This document shows positions 1 to 12,090 of a stretch of DNA of 64,000 nt, one piece after another. Every line of letters begins with the position of its first letter. Positions within the stretch are counted from its first letter, which is position 1. The stretch covers positions 227,802 to 291,801 of the forward strand of contig JALLLS010000043.1 in assembly GCA_025094145.1 (NCBI GenBank). The letters are read 5' to 3'. Both the position numbers and the translations under genes were made by a program. The stretch is from Spinellus fusiger. Its lineage: Eukaryota > Mucoromycota > Mucoromycetes > Mucorales > Phycomycetaceae. The notes under the pieces were generated by a model that saw nothing but the letters and a program-made list of their open reading frames with translations, did not search any database and had not been told where the DNA came from.

Positions 1-296
1 CTACAGATGAACAATGCTAGACCCCATAAGAGCAAGACAACTCAATTAAAGAGTAGTTAAGGTGTAGTAATGACTCTTTACTGGCCCTTAAATAATCCCG
101 GTCTCAATCTAATTGAGTGTCTGTGGACTTAATTGAATATCATTAGGAAGGACAGAAGGGTATATTCCACCAAATAATAGTTAGGGACTGCCCTGATGCT
201 GGAATGGGGCAAGATATCGAAGGCAGTGACAGATATCCTCATTGCCAGAATGGGGCGGAGATATCATACCTTTATTAATGCCAAAGAATAACATTG
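1..296 (+). mobile_element. Tc1/mariner transposase remnant, copy 1
   Basis: A decayed fragment of a Tc1/mariner (DDE) transposase. One frame reads NNARPH, and another stretch gives NPGLNLIECLW, a degenerate form of the SPDLNPIEHLW signature, followed by LMLEWGKIS. Stops and frameshifts interrupt it. The same sequence, about 80% alike by eye, recurs at 4738-5040, and both begin with the same 20-odd bases. The left end is cut by the window edge. Dead copy; the orientation is set by the readable frame. Confidence 0.7.
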
Positions 297-556
297 GTTA
301 CTAAGCAACCTACAAATAATAATCACTCTTATGTATTATCAACACCACCATCTTTATGTATTGAAAGTTATACGTCTCTAACTGATGAATTCATAAAGTG
401 ATAGCACCATTAAGATAAAGTAGGAGTCTGAAAAGACTGTCTGAATTCGAAATGGCCTAAAAAATTACTGTTGATATTAGACAGTCACAAACATTGGTCT
501 ATGAATATAATTCATGCAATCTACCTATTGTCTGCACGTTGATAGTCTAATACACC

Positions 557-784
557 ATGACAAACACACCTTCTGCTCACCGATCCTCAAAATCTCTCCC
601 AAAAACCACCAAAAAGCACTCTTCGATCAAGTCTATTAAAAGACCCTCCTCTCTTCAATGTCCCAAAAGACACTCTTCTCTGCTGTCACCTACAAGACAC
701 CACCACCAACAGTCTCCTGCAAGACCCTCTTCCTTGCACTCTGGTTCCCAGTCTCCTGAAAGACAGTCAGGTTAGCGTCTTTAC
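557..784 (+). other. Ser/Pro-rich reading frame in phase with CDC16
   Basis: An ATG at 557 opens 72 codons rich in Ser, Pro, Arg and His with repeated SSL/SP motifs. It lies in the same frame as the CDC16 start at 785 and is separated from it only by a TAG at 773-775. It may be the original N-terminus cut by a stop, an upstream ORF, or leader sequence. A 25-nt GT...AG stretch spanning the stop (771-795) does not restore the frame. Bases 297-556 show nothing recognisable. Confidence 0.3.
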
Positions 785-3700
785 ATGTCCCACAGTCTCT
801 TGTCCACACTGAGACAAGATCCTTCTGAGTCTCCACTACGCGACTGCCTCTCTTCCCAGGCCAACATCCAGGACCACTCACCTGTAAAGGAAAACTGTAT
901 CTCCCAGCACTCCTTTGACTCTTCACCAAAACGCCCTCTTAAAAGCGGCAGTGAACTGTGTCAAAATGAGTCCTCAGCAGAGTACACCCCAAGAGAGCCC
1001 TCTCTATTCAACAAGCATGAAGCCAGCCAGCTCTTGAGCCCAGTTGCACCCACAAAAAAGTCAGATAATGAGGCCATCCAATGCGATGCTAAACCTCAAG
1101 AAAAAACAAAACGACCTCTGGCCAGTGTCTTCCAAAAGGACATAAAGAGCCAACTAAGAGAACTTTACCTGGGGGCGATGGATAGCCATTTAACTTACAA
1201 TGCTATCTACTTTGCTGAGAAGATTGCCGACATGTCAGGTAAGAAAGATACTCTACTCAATACAAAAGGGAGTAAGAGTGAGAAAGAATGTGGATATTAA
1301 ACAAGAAATATTCTCTTTTTTTTATATGTGCACTGTAGATAGAACCAACAGCGACTATCTCGACTTGATTGGACTCTACATGCAGACAGGCCAACACAAA
1401 AGAGCCTTGCATTTGTTGAAGAGAGACAATCTTGTGAAGGATGAAGTCCGTGGCCAGTACTTTGCGGCTGTGTGTGCGGTAAGCAACTACAGAAAACACT
1501 GTATAAAGACATGCATGTGTATGTGTGTATATGTGTACTTATGTATGTATCTATTTCTTATAGAACACACTGGGACGTTACAGTGAAACATTTGACTACA
1601 CTGGCGCCCATACATTATTTAATACAACAAGCAAGTACCAGTTCTTATTAATAACTAAGCAACTAACCAAGTAACTAACTATGTTCATTTGTTTGTTTGT
1701 ATGGGAAAATAGAGTGGACTCCCTCAAGCACCATCAAGGTATAGTAGAAAACACACTATAGATAGTAATCCTCTGTTCACTTCCTATGTTCTTGTACTAA
1801 TGTATTTGTGTTGGTTCATTATTAGACTGAGTCTTTGATCAATTTGGAAAGAGGAAGGGCCTATCTGAAGTTGGATCAACCAGAGCTAGCCTCGGCTCAG
1901 TTCATCAATGCACTGATGATAGATGCACGGTGTTGTGAGGTAAAGTACTTTATTTTATATTTTATATCAAGAACTATGTAATAACAAAGAGATGTCTAGG
2001 CATTGGACCTCTTAGTAGATAACAAACTACTATCAGAAGAAGTTGGTAAGAGTCATGACACTTCAATGTGTTTTTTTTTTTTAGAATGAGAAAAAGAAAA
2101 GATAATAACTCTTGGCTATTAGAATGGGCCTTTGTGACGGGTCTTGACTATGAAAAACACTGTGGATCCAATGATGAAGTGATCCGATCTTTATACTCGA
2201 TGAAGATCAGACAGGTAAGTGATCTTATTTCGCATTCGGTGGACTCATTGAACTCTGTAGTACGCTCATCTCAGAGATGTTGATGCAGCTGAAACTGTAG
2301 TTGAAACCCACCTTGGGCTAAAAGACTGTACAGACTTGTTGTTGAGTAAAGCAGAGGTCTACTTCAGCAACGGTTATTATCGAGAGGCTCTGCAGGTGTG
2401 CCTGAGGTAAGGACATTCACCACCCATTGTCATTGGAGAACATACAACTCAAGCCTAGAATTCTATTCTATAGAGTGCGTCAGAAGGATAAATACTATGT
2501 TCGGATTATTCCAATCCTGGCCTTGTGCCATTATGAACTGGAGATGAAGGTTGAACTCTACCATCTTATTAGTGATCTTATGGATCTATTATCTAATAAG
2601 TTTCAAACAAGGTATGCAGTAGGCCTCTACCATATGATGATTGGGGAGCACACCCCAGCTAAAAGCTACTTTATGTAAGTGAAAAACTCAATACTTTTAT
2701 TTATTTATATATATATCTTTCATTCATCCTAACTGAATGTGTTTTTTGATACTAGGGATGTTTTGAATAATAATCCATGCATGGAGTACGCTTTGATGGG
2801 GTTAGGTGATGCATGTGTCTTCATGGGTGACCATGAAGCAGGCATCAAGGCCTATGAGGAATGTAATACGATGGTGTTGAGGTAATGTGTGCTAGTGGCT
2901 TCGACACTTACTGACGAGTTATTCTTTTTAAAAAAGAACAGTTCGCATCGTCCCTACCTGGCCCTCGCAAAGCATTGTTTAGCTATTGGTTATTTGGATA
3001 TGGCCATTAAAAACCTATCCAAAAGTAAGACAATATGCAATAATGACCCCCATGTCTACCTTGAGATGGGTATTTACTATTTGAAAAAGAAAGAGTAAGT
3101 GGGACTGAATACGTTGAAAATACACAGTTGATTCATTATGACATTAGCTACTGGGCTGCCCTAGACGGGTTGAGCATGGCAGCTGCGGCCACAGATGAGA
3201 GGCATGAGAACCTGCGTGATTTCTGGCAGTCTCTTTGGTGCAGTTTTGGAGAGTGCTATCGTCATCTAGAGTAAGTATATCTTTCTATTTATTTATTTTT
3301 GTTGGTTGCTCATTTGCATGGCTGCTGTGTAGAGAATACGACCGTGCTTTCAGTTGTTTTGAATTGGCACAAACATACAACGAGCATATCAATGATATCT
3401 GCATATCAAAAGGGGAGATATGCTATCTTCAAGGCCAATATAAAAAAGCAATCCGCTATTTTGAAGAGGTATGTGATGAATAGCACTCAATATAGAGTAT
3501 AGGCAAGAGAGAATTTACACACTCTTTTTTCTTTCTTGTTTAGGCCAAGCATGTATGCAATGATAAGAGCCTTGCTGAAGCATACTTGATGAAGTCATTG
3601 ACAGCACAAGCAAAGCTTGCGTCAAGAGAAAAGAAGACGCCACTGTATTCTAGGGATGCAGTGAATAAGAAGGTAACTGGTGAGCTGTGTGCTGAGGTCT

Positions 3701-3846
3701 TGCCTCAACACGAAAAGATACAGCTTTTCTTTGAGAGTGAGTTGGCTGCAGCCAAAGAACGTGTGGAAGATTTTCTTTTGGTCGAAAGAAAACAAAAAAA
3801 GAAGTGCAGAGAAAAAGTGAATAGTGACCAGGAAGAGGCCTTGTAA
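785..3846 (+). CDS. CDC16: Anaphase-promoting complex subunit CDC16/APC6 (Cut9)
   Basis: TPR scaffold subunit of the anaphase-promoting complex, the nuclear ubiquitin ligase that triggers cyclin and securin destruction. Fourteen exons join in frame to 715 aa: 785-1238, 1339-1478, 1564-1630, 1713-1738, 1826-1939, 2000-2045, 2102-2214, 2261-2406, 2474-2674, 2756-2881, 2942-3094, 3148-3270, 3333-3468, 3544-3846. After a Ser-rich N-terminus come APC6-like blocks: CEALDLL near exon 6, then YAVGLYHMMIGEHTPAKSYF, and YLEMGIYYLKKKEYWAALDG, with TPR spacing to the end of exon 13. The C-terminus is Lys/Glu-rich. Exon 3 to 4 keeps frame only with a GC donor (GCAAGT at 1631). ATG 785 is chosen because an in-frame TAG lies just upstream. 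The 26-nt exon 4 and the acceptor at 2101 are the weakest joins. Related TPR subunits (Cdc23, Cdc27) fit less well. Confidence 0.85.
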
Positions 3847-3859
3847 TCTTTCTGCGTCC

Positions 3860-4130
3860 GTATCTGTCTGTATCTGTGTTTGTGTATGTCTACCCATTTC
3901 TAATTATGTCTATCTACATCTATTTTTATCCATCTATGCCCACTTATGCCCACCTATGCCCACCTTTATTCATCTATGCCCACCTTTATCCATCTATGCC
4001 CGCCTATGCCCGCCTGTATCTGTCTGTATATGCCTAATTATGCCCAATTATATCTAACTATGCCCACCTATGTCTTTATATATCTGCCCGTGTCTACTTG
4101 TGTCTACTTGTGTCTGCCTGTGTCTGCCTA
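3860..4130. repeat. Degenerate pyrimidine-rich tandem repeat
   Basis: A low-complexity tract made of variants of TGTCTG, TATGCCCACC and TATCCATC repeated in direct order. It begins just after the CDC16 stop and runs into an LTR fragment. Open frames across it are only the translation of the repeat. It probably covers the CDC16 3' UTR and polyadenylation region. Confidence 0.7.
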
Positions 4131-4526
4131 TGTGAGATTGTTCGGACAAGTAAAACAACGAGACTGAACAAAGGCAAGATATTTATTGAGTGAACAAAGG
4201 TTCCTTATTTATACTTTTATGAGTGCTTATCCTTCACAGGCTTCTACATTATGGCTGGTTCATTGGATAAGCACTCCATTATAGAACTATCAGTCATTAT
4301 TGTCCTGTTAGGATATATGGATGGTAACAGCTCTGATGAAGTGTCTAATAGTACACTGAGATAATAAGTTTGATTTGTAGTCACGACTGGTCAGTGAAAT
4401 GATACAGAGATTACTATGGTACTTGTGTGTACTCAGGCTTTCATAGAGTATTCTGATATGTCACAGCACACTACTCATTGTTGACCAATTCATGGAGAAT
4501 CTTTGGATTAAAGTCAGAATACAACA
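4131..4526 (-). repeat. Solo LTR, family 1, copy A (old, shortened)
   Basis: Matches the 529-bp family-1 LTR found five more times in the window, but is diverged and about 130 bp shorter. The termini are recognisable (TGTGAGATTGTTC on the plus strand; end GAATACAACA). Sense orientation is minus, judged by the TATAAATA and AATAAA order in better copies. The flanking 5-mers (GCCTA/ACGGC) do not match, so the insertion is old or rearranged. It keeps an unrelated 62-codon minus-strand frame at 4514-4702 that I do not recognise. Confidence 0.75.
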
Positions 4527-4737
4527 ACGGCCTTTAATCCCGAGAATCTCCAGGAAACAAAGTAGTCTGAAGGTGGTGGTGTGATGGTATAAGCTGCTTT
4601 AGTGGGGAGGATATTGAGAGATGGATCGTAGTGAAGAGTAAGATAAACTCCAACAAGTACACCAATGTCTTGGGAGATGTCTAATTCCATGAACTCGAGC
4701 ATTTCTCTCTATCCTAAACCCTGGAGTCAGTTACTGC

Positions 4738-5040
4738 CTACAGATGAACAATGCTAGACCCTATCTACGTAAGATAACTCGAGAATGGGAAGACAGCAAA
4801 TGGTGTGGAAACCATTCCTTACTGGCCCTTGCAAAGTCTTTATCTCAATCTAATTAAGCATCTGTGGGCCCACCTCTAGAAGATCATTAGGAAGGACATA
4901 AGAGTATATTCGACCAAACAAAATTTGGAGGCGGCCCTGATGCTGGAATGGGGCAAAATATCTAAAAGAAGTGACAGGTATCCTCATTGCCAGCATGGGG
5001 CGGAGATGTCAGGTAGTCATTGATCCCGGGGAATAGTAGT
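4738..5040 (+). mobile_element. Tc1/mariner transposase remnant, copy 2
   Basis: Second copy of the element at 1-296, starting with the same bases. It keeps NNARPY, LNLIKHLWAHL and ALMLEWGKIS in different frames, with stops. It is truncated on both sides relative to a full transposase of about 340 aa. Non-functional. Confidence 0.7.
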
Positions 5041-6277
5041 AGTTACTAAACAACCTTACAATAAAAACCACTGTTATATATTTTAACCACTGTTATATAT
5101 ATCCATTGAAGGTTTTATGTCTTTAGCTAATGAATTCATAATGTTATAACACTTAAGATAAACTACAAAACTAAAAATGGAAATCTGTAGTTGAAACCGT
5201 CGATTACATTTGTTTGATTACTTTATGATGGCAATGTGTCATTTTCAGGATGTGATAGGCTACTATACACTGTATCTGCTAAACTGTTCATGTCATCAGT
5301 CTCAACATATATTATAATTTTGAGATATACATCAATATATTATCTTTACACAACCGTTATTCTATTCTTAAAGCAATATTATACAATATGAGCTTATCTA
5401 AATGCTCAAATATGTTATATACATGAGTAACAACTATAAAATCTATTCTCGGCTGTGCAAAGTGAGATGGTGGTGGATAATAGAGAAAAGCCTTAGTATT
5501 ATACAATAAGATTGAAATTTATTCCCAGCCAACTCATAAGCTAATAAAGTACTTAAGCTACCATAAGATAGTTTTGGCTCAAGGTCCCATTCTTTTGAAA
5601 CTTGATCTGACTGCTTATAGAGGTGCTAAATAGTTAAACAAAAGAGTCTAATAGTAAAATAAAATAAAATAAGCTTGATTAAGCGCGGCCCAGGATTTAG
5701 ATAGCGATTGATAAAACAAGATTTTTTTGGTGCAAAAACAACAAATAAAATAACATGGGCTATGGGTAGCCAATAAAAAGAACTCTTAGGAACTATTCCG
5801 GTTGGTTAATGACTGATTACTTTTACAGAGAAGTGGAAGCGCTGGTGGTAGGCAGAGAATATGCCTTGAGCAAATATCTACTTGGAATATTGAAATATTT
5901 GTGAACTCATAGGTAATATAATTTGAATAAAAATAAGTATGTATGTGATTATGATAATTATCTTAGTCCATAAATGATATCTCTCTCCAAAAAGAATAAG
6001 TTCATATAGCAATTGATTGAAATACATTGCAGTAACAATAAGTAAGCTCAGTACTGATATACTTATAAAGTGGGTTTCAAGAATGTATCTAATACCTTTA
6101 GTAAAATACTTCTCTTTGAATTCCTTAGACAGATAAAACAATACTTTGTACATTTCTTAGTAAATGTCCCCTAAACATTAATATAGTTTTTAACTAAAAG
6201 GTAGTTAGAATGTTAAAATACTAGATACTTTTGTCAGCCACTTTAATAGCCATTCTTGTATGTACAAAGAAACCAGT
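5041..6277. other. AT-rich intergenic DNA, nothing recognised
   Basis: No supported gene. A 91-codon minus-strand frame (5878-6153) would encode two hydrophobic stretches, but it has no visible homology or gene context and could be chance in AT-rich DNA. Confidence 0.5.
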
Positions 6278-6430
6278 ATACAGTTCAAAGTATCTTTTTT
6301 TTAGGGGTGTTAGTTACTATTCACACATTGGGCTTGATAGCTACCCTATGTGAACTTTTTGAAAATGATTCGGAAAATACATAAAAGTACTTTAAAAAAG
6401 AAACAGAAAGATGGATAGTGAACAATGATG
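6278..6430 (-). repeat. LINE 3'-end fragment
   Basis: Resembles the terminal part of the LINE fragment at 33,945-34,100: a TTCAAAGTAT start, a T-run, an ACATTGG block, a CTACCCTATG block, then AAATACATAAAAG. Only the 3' tail is present, as expected for a severely 5'-truncated LINE or a decayed one. Confidence 0.45.
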
Positions 6431-6589
6431 ATAGAAAACATTTACGAGTTTTTAATTCTCAAACTCTATTTCTTGTATTATATTATTCTACATGTTTTCT
6501 ATAGAAACATATGCCCAGCATACAGTACAGACCTCAAACTTATCTATAGCATAGATGTGGTCAGTATAACAATACATACAAATGTATTA

Positions 6590-6860
6590 TACAAGGATTC
6601 TTAGTCATTGGCACCACCCCCTCTGTTTCAATGATGGGCCTGTATCATCTCAGAAACATGTTCTCAATGAGGCTGTTGATCATCTCTATATATTATTGCT
6701 TTCACCATTTGAGCAATAGGGTAGCCTCCAAATCTCTAAAAGCACTTTGGAAAGTCATTCTCTCTCGAAACCCACAGCCTCAGAATGTTCCAAAGGTGCT
6801 TGATTGGGTTCAGGTCAGGGCTTTGTGAGAGCTACTCCTCCATTATGAATAAACTCACTG
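6590..6860 (-). mobile_element. Tc1/mariner transposase C-terminal remnant
   Basis: The reverse strand gives SPDLNPIKHLW near 6800, and then a C-terminal block LIENMFLR ... YRPIIETEGVVPMTKNPC, matching the usual LIxSMPRRxQAVI ending of Tc1-like transposases. Stops are present. It belongs to a different subfamily from the copies at 1 and 4738. Confidence 0.6.
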
Positions 6861-7986
6861 TAGTATATTTATTTTATATTTATATTATATTATATTATAT
6901 TTTTGCATTTAAAGTGTTTCTGTGAATATCTTTATGTCCAAAATCCCTCATAGAGTGGCTATCAGGCCCACTACACGAATAAAATCTTCAATATCCGAAA
7001 GATAAATAATGCTAAACTGTATTATGTATACTGCTTAATGCTATATTATACTTGAGCACGTCCATAGACAGTTAATTATAATTATATGTTATCATCCATA
7101 TAGATGGGTTTTCATCCCTTAACAAAGTGATTTTGAGCCTATAATGTTAATATGTTTCTCGAGTGAATGACAATTGATTTCCTGGATGAGTAGGTAACGC
7201 ATGACATTAAGTGTGCTGGTTAGTGTAGTTGCATCGGCCGCAGTATCTGTAGCAACCGCAGTATCCGCAGTACATTCTAGTATAGACAGTAGTTTCCTTA
7301 TAAGACATTTATTGGATCATTAGGTACCAGTGTATTCAGAGAAATGGAATACATTATAGAGCGCACATGCTATACTATTCCATGTAGACTCGCACGTATC
7401 TAGTATCTTTATCAAGTTGTGAGAAGGAATACAACCGCAATTCTTCCATTGCAGACATATCAATGGAGAGTACTTTGTTGGATAATAGGGTTTCTTTGAT
7501 TTAGTTACCAATTATTTTACAGTTGTTTGTGGTTGAAGCAGGTGCAAGAAAACAATACTATTCTCATTCTCCATTGCTTCGTTTTCTATGTGAACTAGAG
7601 AGATTCAGCAATAAAAACCCAACCATCACTGAAAATACTCCATATGTATTGAGGCTAATCACACCAATATAAAATGCTCACTCAACAACTCTAACCTTCT
7701 ACAAGGCTATAAAAAGATTGAGAAGAAATGTTCCCCTATGTGTCGCAGTCAAGGGGAAAACCCGAGTTTAACTACTGTGACATACCAATCTCCATCCACG
7801 GATGGTCCAATCAGATTAACGGATGGATAGACCTGATGCAATTCAACTTCACCGAACGGTGTTTATAGAGCACCTTCTATCTATCCAATCACACCATGGG
7901 ATCTGGACATGACGGGCTATTTTAACAAAGTCACCTCGCATCGTTCTTGAACCAATCTTTCTCTCTTCCATCTTTTCTCTTATTCA
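6861..7986. other. Intergenic region upstream of RPL19
   Basis: AT-rich spacer with a short GCAGTATC-type repeat near 7220-7275. A 63-codon minus-strand frame at 7320-7511 is unrecognised. The last 250 bp or so, with pyrimidine runs and a more mixed composition, presumably contain the RPL19 promoter and leader. I could not place a TATA box with confidence. Confidence 0.45.
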
Positions 7987-8917
7987 ATGTAAGTACAGAA
8001 ATTGTTTGCCGGACTGGTTTAGATTGCCGACCGGACCCTCTCCAAGCTAAAATAAAAAATAAAAAATAAAAAAACTTCTTTACTAAATGACATATCAGGG
8101 CAAATTTGACTATCCAAAAGCGTTTGGCTGCTGCTGTCCTCAAGTGTGGTGAGCGTAAGATTTGGCTTGACCCTAATGAAATCAGTGAGATTTCCAATGC
8201 CAACTCCCGTAAGTCTTTTTGTCTTTTTGTCTTGTTTCTATCAGCAATGAATCCGTGTTATATCAATAGATAGATATCTATATCTATATCTATATCTATA
8301 TAAAAATATATAAAAAGTACTTTTTATTATTATTATAAATACACAAGAAAAGGCCTATTGACTCTTCTGCTTGAATAGGTGCCAATGTCCGTAAACTTGT
8401 CAAGGATGGCCTTATTATCCGCAAGCCTGAAGTCAGCCACTCTCGCTACCGTGTCCGTGTCCATACTGAGGCCAAGCGTCTTGGTCGCCACATGGGCTAC
8501 GGTAAGCGCAAGGGTACTGCTGATGCCCGTATGTCCAGCCAAGTGATCTGGATGCGCCGTATGCGTGTTCTCCGTCGTTTGTTGGCCAAGTACCGTGAGG
8601 CTGGCAAGATTGACAAGCACCTTTACCACGTTCTTTACCTCAAGTCCAAGGGTAGCGGCTTCAAGAACAAGCGTGTCTTGATGGAGCACATCCACAAGGC
8701 CAAGGCTGAGAAGCTCAGAAACAAGACCTTGAGCGAGCAGTCCGAGGCTCTCCGTGCCAAGAACAAGGCTCTCCGTGAGCGTCGTGCCATTCAACAGGCT
8801 GAGAAGGTAGTGTATATCAACAAAGGTCTATCCTAAAGGCCTTTCTTTGTCTATTCTCTCTTGTTTTACTAATGTATGGTTTTCTTTATTCAGCGTGCCC
8901 AACTCTCTCAAGAGTAA
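7987..8917 (+). CDS. RPL19: 60S ribosomal protein L19 (eL19)
   Basis: Structural protein of the large cytosolic ribosomal subunit (eL19), with a long C-terminal helix that bridges to the small subunit. Four exons give 187 aa: 7987-7988, 8099-8208, 8379-8806, 8894-8917. The first intron (GTAAGT at 7989, TACTAAAT branch-like site near 8081, CAG at 8096-8098) splits the start codon AT|G. The product begins [18 protein letters not shown], matching the conserved N-terminus. Blocks [28 protein letters not shown] and [16 protein letters not shown] are typical of the family, followed by the Lys/Arg/Glu-rich helix. Codons are C/G-ending and CpG-rich, unlike the neighbouring DNA, as expected for a highly expressed gene. 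Intron 3 precedes the last seven codons. Confidence 0.95.
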
Positions 8918-9377
8918 ATTCTGAATAAAACAAAGCCCAGGTGTGCATATAAAAGTGTGAAATAATAAATTGTATCATAACCCCCATTCTTATATTTACA
9001 AATGTGTGTGGGTAGTGGGTGGGTAGTCCTAGGGTGTATGAAGGGTGTATCTTTACCAGTACAGAATAATCCACTTTTCTACTCTCCCTCTGCTACTCTC
9101 CACTCAGTACACAACAACAGCTGCTTAGAATCCATTTTGAACTCTTATTTTGCCGCTATTTCATGGATATTCCCTTTCTTTTCGTTGGCTTATAAATTAG
9201 AGACCCCTCAATGGCTCATTATTTAAATTCTGCTAGTCAGTCGCCCATTGCCTGCTGTGGTATAAAATAGGATATCCCTTAATAATGAAGGCTGATTTTG
9301 CTTATTCACTTGGTGCCCTGAACAGCCTGTATTCCTAAAGATAACATAAACACACCTGCTTTCTATATCAATACACT
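8918..9377. other. RPL19 3' region and PTC7 upstream region
   Basis: AATAAA-like signals at 8930-8970 probably end the RPL19 transcript. The remainder is AT-rich upstream DNA of the next plus-strand gene; no further gene or repeat is seen. Confidence 0.5.
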
Positions 9378-10994
9378 ATGAATACCAGGTGTATGCCACT
9401 GTTGAGTTTAGCTGCTCACTCATACCAGTGGAGTCTAACGTGTCGCTTTTCACGCACCTACTTCTCCACTCGTCATGCCTCTTCTCTTCAACAACAGTCA
9501 GATGGCGACACTCACTATAAAGGACTGTGTATGGTTGACTTTTTTGCAAAGGCACTAGAAAGACCTAAGCCCTCTTATACTTTTGCCTATGGAGCAGAAG
9601 GCTATGCAAAGAAGCGACACCTAGCACCCACGCCAACTACCCCAGGCCCTGTCTCAGTGCCTACAGAGAAACAAGACGACTATAGAAGTGTACAAGTAGG
9701 AGAAGATGCATATTTCCAACGACTTGACAGCCTAGGAGTTGCAGATGGTGTAGGAGGCTGGAGTGGAGCAAAAGGTACATTGGCCCCTTGGTCTTTTGTT
9801 TTTTTGTTTCTTGTTTCTATAAATGAGTAGTATTAGAAAGTGTATGCTGATAAGCATGGAGTGCAGGGTATATCCAGGCAGTAGACATGCTCATCCATCT
9901 GCATATTTATTTATCAATATAGTAACAGCCATAGATAGAGGGCTAGAAGCAAACATCTACTTCTATCCACATACATCCATATACATCCATATACATCCAG
10001 ATGTAGATACATGCAGCCATCACTGTATTCATCATCCACACTGACTTGTATCAACAATCAATGACTGATTCTTCCTGCTGTTTTTTTTAGCTGCCAATGT
10101 GGCTCGCTGTTCTCAGAAACTTATGCACTATTGCTACATTGAATTGGATCGCTATGATAACATTGATGATCCTTGCTTCTATGAATATGACAAGGCAAAT
10201 CCAGTCACCATTCTACAAAAGAGTTATGATGAAGCCTCACGAGAAGAAACAGAAGAGGTAACTTCTACATACTATTAACACCAGAGTAATAAGGACAAAA
10301 GGGCATCATTGGATCCACCACAGCCTGTATTGCCCTTTTACGCCATAGTGAGTTACGCATTGCTAATCTTGGTGATTGTGGCATTTCCATTATCCGCAAC
10401 AGCCACTATCTCTTCAGAAGTGAAGAGCAGCAGCACTCCTTTAACTTTCCATTTCAGCTTGGCACTGGATCTCCTGATAAACCCACCGATGCTCAAGTGA
10501 GTCAATTTAAATGCAATAATAAAGAAAGTACTATTGACAGACACACTTTTATGGGGTTATCAAGGTGTTTACTATTCAAGTGGAGAGAGGAGACATCATC
10601 ATTCTAGGTTCAGATGGTCTTTATGACAATCTATTTGACAGAGATATTCTCTCTACTGTCAATAACCACATCTCACCTTATATTATGCCAAGTATCAACC
10701 AGCGGCCCGCTAGAATACTAAACTTTGACCCACAACCCTTGGCAAAGGCACTTGCAGATCGGGCCAAAGGCGTAAGTGAAGACAGAAGAAATGTAGACAG
10801 TCCTTTTCAAACAAGGGCCATTCAAGAAGGGTTTTACTACCAGGCAAGTAAGAAAGAGAGTGAATAGAGAACACAAGGCAACATCAAGATGAGGGGTGCT
10901 GATTCTGTTCATGTAGGGAGGAAAGACAGATGATATTACTGTGCTTGTTGCTGTAGTCCAAGACAGTGAGGATTCCCCTGACCGTAGACTCTAG
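9378..10994 (+). CDS. PTC7: Mitochondrial PP2C-family protein phosphatase (Ptc7/PPTC7-like)
   Basis: Metal-dependent Ser/Thr phosphatase. Relatives act in mitochondria on coenzyme Q biosynthesis and metabolic enzymes. Five exons give 371 aa: 9378-9774, 10091-10257, 10302-10496, 10565-10843, 10917-10994. The N-terminus is Arg/Ser-rich and basic (CRFSRTYFSTRHASS), a likely targeting presequence. PP2C motifs in order: VADGVGGW (metal-binding Asp), NLGDCG, GSDGLYDNLFD, and GGKTDDITVLVAVV at the end. The last intron begins GCAAGT (10844); only this GC donor joins GFYYQ to GGKTDD in frame. The absence of a long N-terminal domain, and the motif spelling, favour Ptc7 over Ptc1-type phosphatases. Confidence 0.9.
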
Positions 10995-11599
10995 TACCAC
11001 TGCATGTCTGTCAGTGGAAGTATGAAAATAGAGAAAGAGAGAAGATGTCTCTTTAAGATAGAACTAACTACACTGAGATGAACATGTCACTCCTTCATCA
11101 TCATAGAGTCTTACAAGATAAAGCATACGAACTTAGTGAGTTTGACCAAGGACCACCTATCCATGTAATCTATTCAATTGTAATTTTGCATTTGAATAAA
11201 GACATACGCATTACATTTACCATCATTTTATTGGCAGTGTGCTTGGTAGTGTGCTTGATAATACACAGGCAATGCATGTAGTGGAATAGAACTAGAAATC
11301 ACATTAATAGCATCCAGGTATATACCACTCAACACATTCCATACTCATTATAAATGCAGTGCATACATTACAGCCCCACTGCACATACACATCTTAGTGA
11401 GGTGGATGAGTAGGAGATACTGTTCATAAATTAAATACAAAAGGTGTGTGTTTTTTTTAAATATATGAATGTATAAATATACATAATAGAATTATAAAAT
11501 TCTTCTTGTATCTAATAGATAGCTATTTATTTATCATCTCTATTCAACACATCAGACCCTATAAAATTACAAATATTGTTTCTCTAAAAGTGTAGACAA
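10995..11599. other. Intergenic DNA downstream of PTC7
   Basis: AT-rich spacer. No gene supported; short frames here lack any family resemblance. Confidence 0.5.
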
Positions 11600-12090
11600 G
11601 ATTCTTTAGCAAATCCACACACTTAAAGATGTTTTGGATATAAAAGGAAATATTCTGAGAATAAAATTGAAATATTCTTATGATTGGCTAATGTGTTTAA
11701 AAACGCCTTTTCGCTGTCTAAATGAGCTATTTCAAACTCTACTTGCCTGTTTTAGCAATGACTATTGACTTTACAGCCAATTCTATACTTTTTAATTGCA
11801 GAGAAGAAATAGAACAAGAATCACCCCATAATTACAACTCAGTCACTGCTATTCTTCTCTTAACATAATGTGTTATCCATAAGCCCATAGTATTTGTGGT
11901 ATTACATTGCTTAAGAAAGATGTATTATAGAACACTTACTGAATTAACTCTAGTGGTCATTGTCCATAAAATAGAACCACATTCAATTATATTAAGAACA
12001 GCACAGTCATTTTATTCATTGAATATCCATAGATTCTTCAATAGAAACATCACTTTAACTGGCCTCAACTATGGTGTTCAATGAGAACAG
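11600..12090 (+). repeat. Interspersed repeat R1, copy 1
   Basis: Clearly alignable to two blocks at about 35,700-35,975 and 36,736-36,925, where the copy is split by an inserted LTR. Shared landmarks are ATTCTTATGATTGGCTAATG, AGAACAAGAATCACCCC and CTAGTGGTCATTGTCC. No protein was recognised. This gene-side copy keeps CpGs (ACGCC, TTCGCTG) that read ATGCC and TTTGTTG in the other copy. Confidence 0.7.

Noticed and set aside
771..795. 25-nt intron removing the TAG upstream of CDC16
   Set aside because: Too short for splicing, and removal leads into a new stop (TGA) within a few codons.
3860..4130. CRISPR-like or structured repeat array
   Set aside because: Units are degenerate and contiguous with no unique spacers, in a eukaryotic genome; simple low-complexity repeat.
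5878..6153. 91-codon minus-strand frame with two hydrophobic stretches
   Set aside because: No motif, no splice-site or promoter context, and the region is AT-rich, which favours chance hydrophobic frames.
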